Shown here one piece after another: positions 63,528 to 64,000 of a stretch of 64,000 nt of DNA. Each line of letters opens with the position of its first letter. The first letter of the stretch is position 1. The position numbers and the translations under genes are program-made. This stretch comes from JAJYRX01 sp041655275 (lineage in GTDB: Bacteria; Pseudomonadota; Gammaproteobacteria; Burkholderiales; Burkholderiaceae_B), in assembly GCA_041655275.1 (NCBI GenBank), contig JBBAFU010000015.1, positions 1 to 64,000 of the forward strand. The letters are read 5' to 3'. The notes beneath the pieces are model-generated. The model made no database searches. It saw nothing but the letters and a program-made list of their open reading frames with translations, and was not told the origin of the DNA.

Positions 63528-63621
63528 CGGCAATGCGGAGGTTCCCAAGTCCGTATTGTTGCTGGAGGGGCTGCCCCCCCTGGGGACCATGCATCCAACT
63601 CGCTTCGCAGGAGTTGGGCTC

Positions 63622-64000
63622 ATGCTGACAGACCTCAAAGTTCGACAAGCCAAGGTGGAAAGAAGCCCGCAAACTGCGTGATGAGGCTCGGGCACTGCTG
63701 GCCAAGGGCGTCAACCCGCACTCAGACTGCAAGCGCAAGCGCCAGGCGATCGTGCTGGCCGGCGACCACACCTTCCAGGCTGTCTATGACAAGTGGTTGG
63801 CACACCGCACAGCCTGTCACTGGAAAATGAGGGACGGCAAAGTACGCCCAAGCAGATCGAACGCGTCTTCAAGAAGGACGTCTTCCCCCTGCTGCGCCAC
63901 ATGGCCATCTACGACGTGACCCGCGCCCACTTGTTGGACATCATCGGCCGGGTGAAAAAGCGCGGCTCTTTTTCGGTGGCCGAGAAGCTGCGCACTTGGT
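63622..64000 (+). pseudogene. remnant of a tyrosine-recombinase (phage/island) integrase
   Basis: Three fragments of one integrase are visible. MLTDLKVRQAK at 63622-63654 is a typical DUF4102-type N-terminus. From 63656, in the next frame, WKEARKLRDEARALLAKG...FQAVYDKWLAHR continues after a lost internal block of perhaps 60 residues. Near 63818 the frame shifts again to LSLENEGRQSTPKQIERVFK, DVFPLLRHMAIYDVTRAHLL, running to the window end. At least two lesions break it, so this gene is inactive. The catalytic domain lies beyond the window. Its place after tRNA-Gly marks an old integration point. Confidence 0.82.

Noticed and set aside
1..64000. CRISPR arrays, rRNA genes, complete insertion sequences
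   Set aside because: No regularly spaced identical repeats, rRNA stretches or transposase genes were found; the only mobile trace is the integrase remnant at the right edge.

Overview
The window is about 64 kb of high-GC proteobacterial DNA, densely coded, with short intergenic gaps, many overlapping start/stop codons and Shine-Dalgarno starts. A Bug-type tricarboxylate-transporter receptor, two complete Liv-type ABC cassettes, a class II ribonucleotide reductase, glcDEF and an acetoin-type dehydrogenase together suggest a member of the Burkholderiales, most likely Alcaligenaceae. This is an inference from gene content; there is no rRNA in the window. There is no CRISPR array. Transfer is clear only at the right edge, where a decayed integrase lies next to tRNA-Gly.

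Layout. 1-7.8 kb: aroG behind a phenylalanine-rich leader peptide and attenuator, then a D-lactate/2-hydroxyacid dehydrogenase, glcD, glcE, glcF and mnmA, all on the + strand. 7.9-23.7 kb: housekeeping and single genes (TauE/SafE exporter, GST, purB, a small zinc-ribbon protein, a large NPDV-repeat surface protein, tRNA-Lys, selD, nrdJ, an I78-like lipoprotein, a PACE efflux protein, a phosphoesterase, a DUF924 protein, a PAP2 phosphatase, a CopD-like protein, frmA and an EamA exporter).

23.7-33.6 kb is the most unusual region. A 1204-residue BTAD/AAA/TPR regulator is divergent from three genes: a small secreted Asn/Gln/Ser/Gly-rich protein, a CsgG/HfaB-type lipoprotein with an added C-terminal OmpA-like domain, and a 1251-residue exported protein built of about 16 curlin-like repeats of roughly 69 residues. 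I read this as a holdfast-anchor or curli-like surface fibre system (compare Caulobacter hfaABD) with its own regulator.

33.6-43.4 kb: a Fur-box-preceded ferric-iron ABC transporter (fbpABC type), small exported proteins, an isolated isochorismate synthase, a Bug receptor, an ECF sigma factor, a Tat-type cupredoxin and a PepSY protein. 43.4-50.8 kb: an IclR regulator divergent from an operon of polysaccharide/allantoinase-like deacetylase, complete Liv-type ABC transporter and L-asparaginase-like amidohydrolase, which looks like an amide-nitrogen uptake and breakdown unit. 50.8-54.5 kb: small genes, including a pirin gene broken by a frameshift, a copper chaperone of the PCu(A)C type with a His-rich tail, a DUF2946 protein and an SDR.

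54.4-63.1 kb is one long minus-strand operon: periplasmic binding protein, two permeases, two ATPases, then AcoA, AcoB, AcoC and a DUF3830-like protein that seems to start at CTG. It couples uptake of an organic acid or ketone to its oxidative cleavage. The window ends with tRNA-Gly(CCC) and a multiply broken tyrosine recombinase, the edge of an integrated element.
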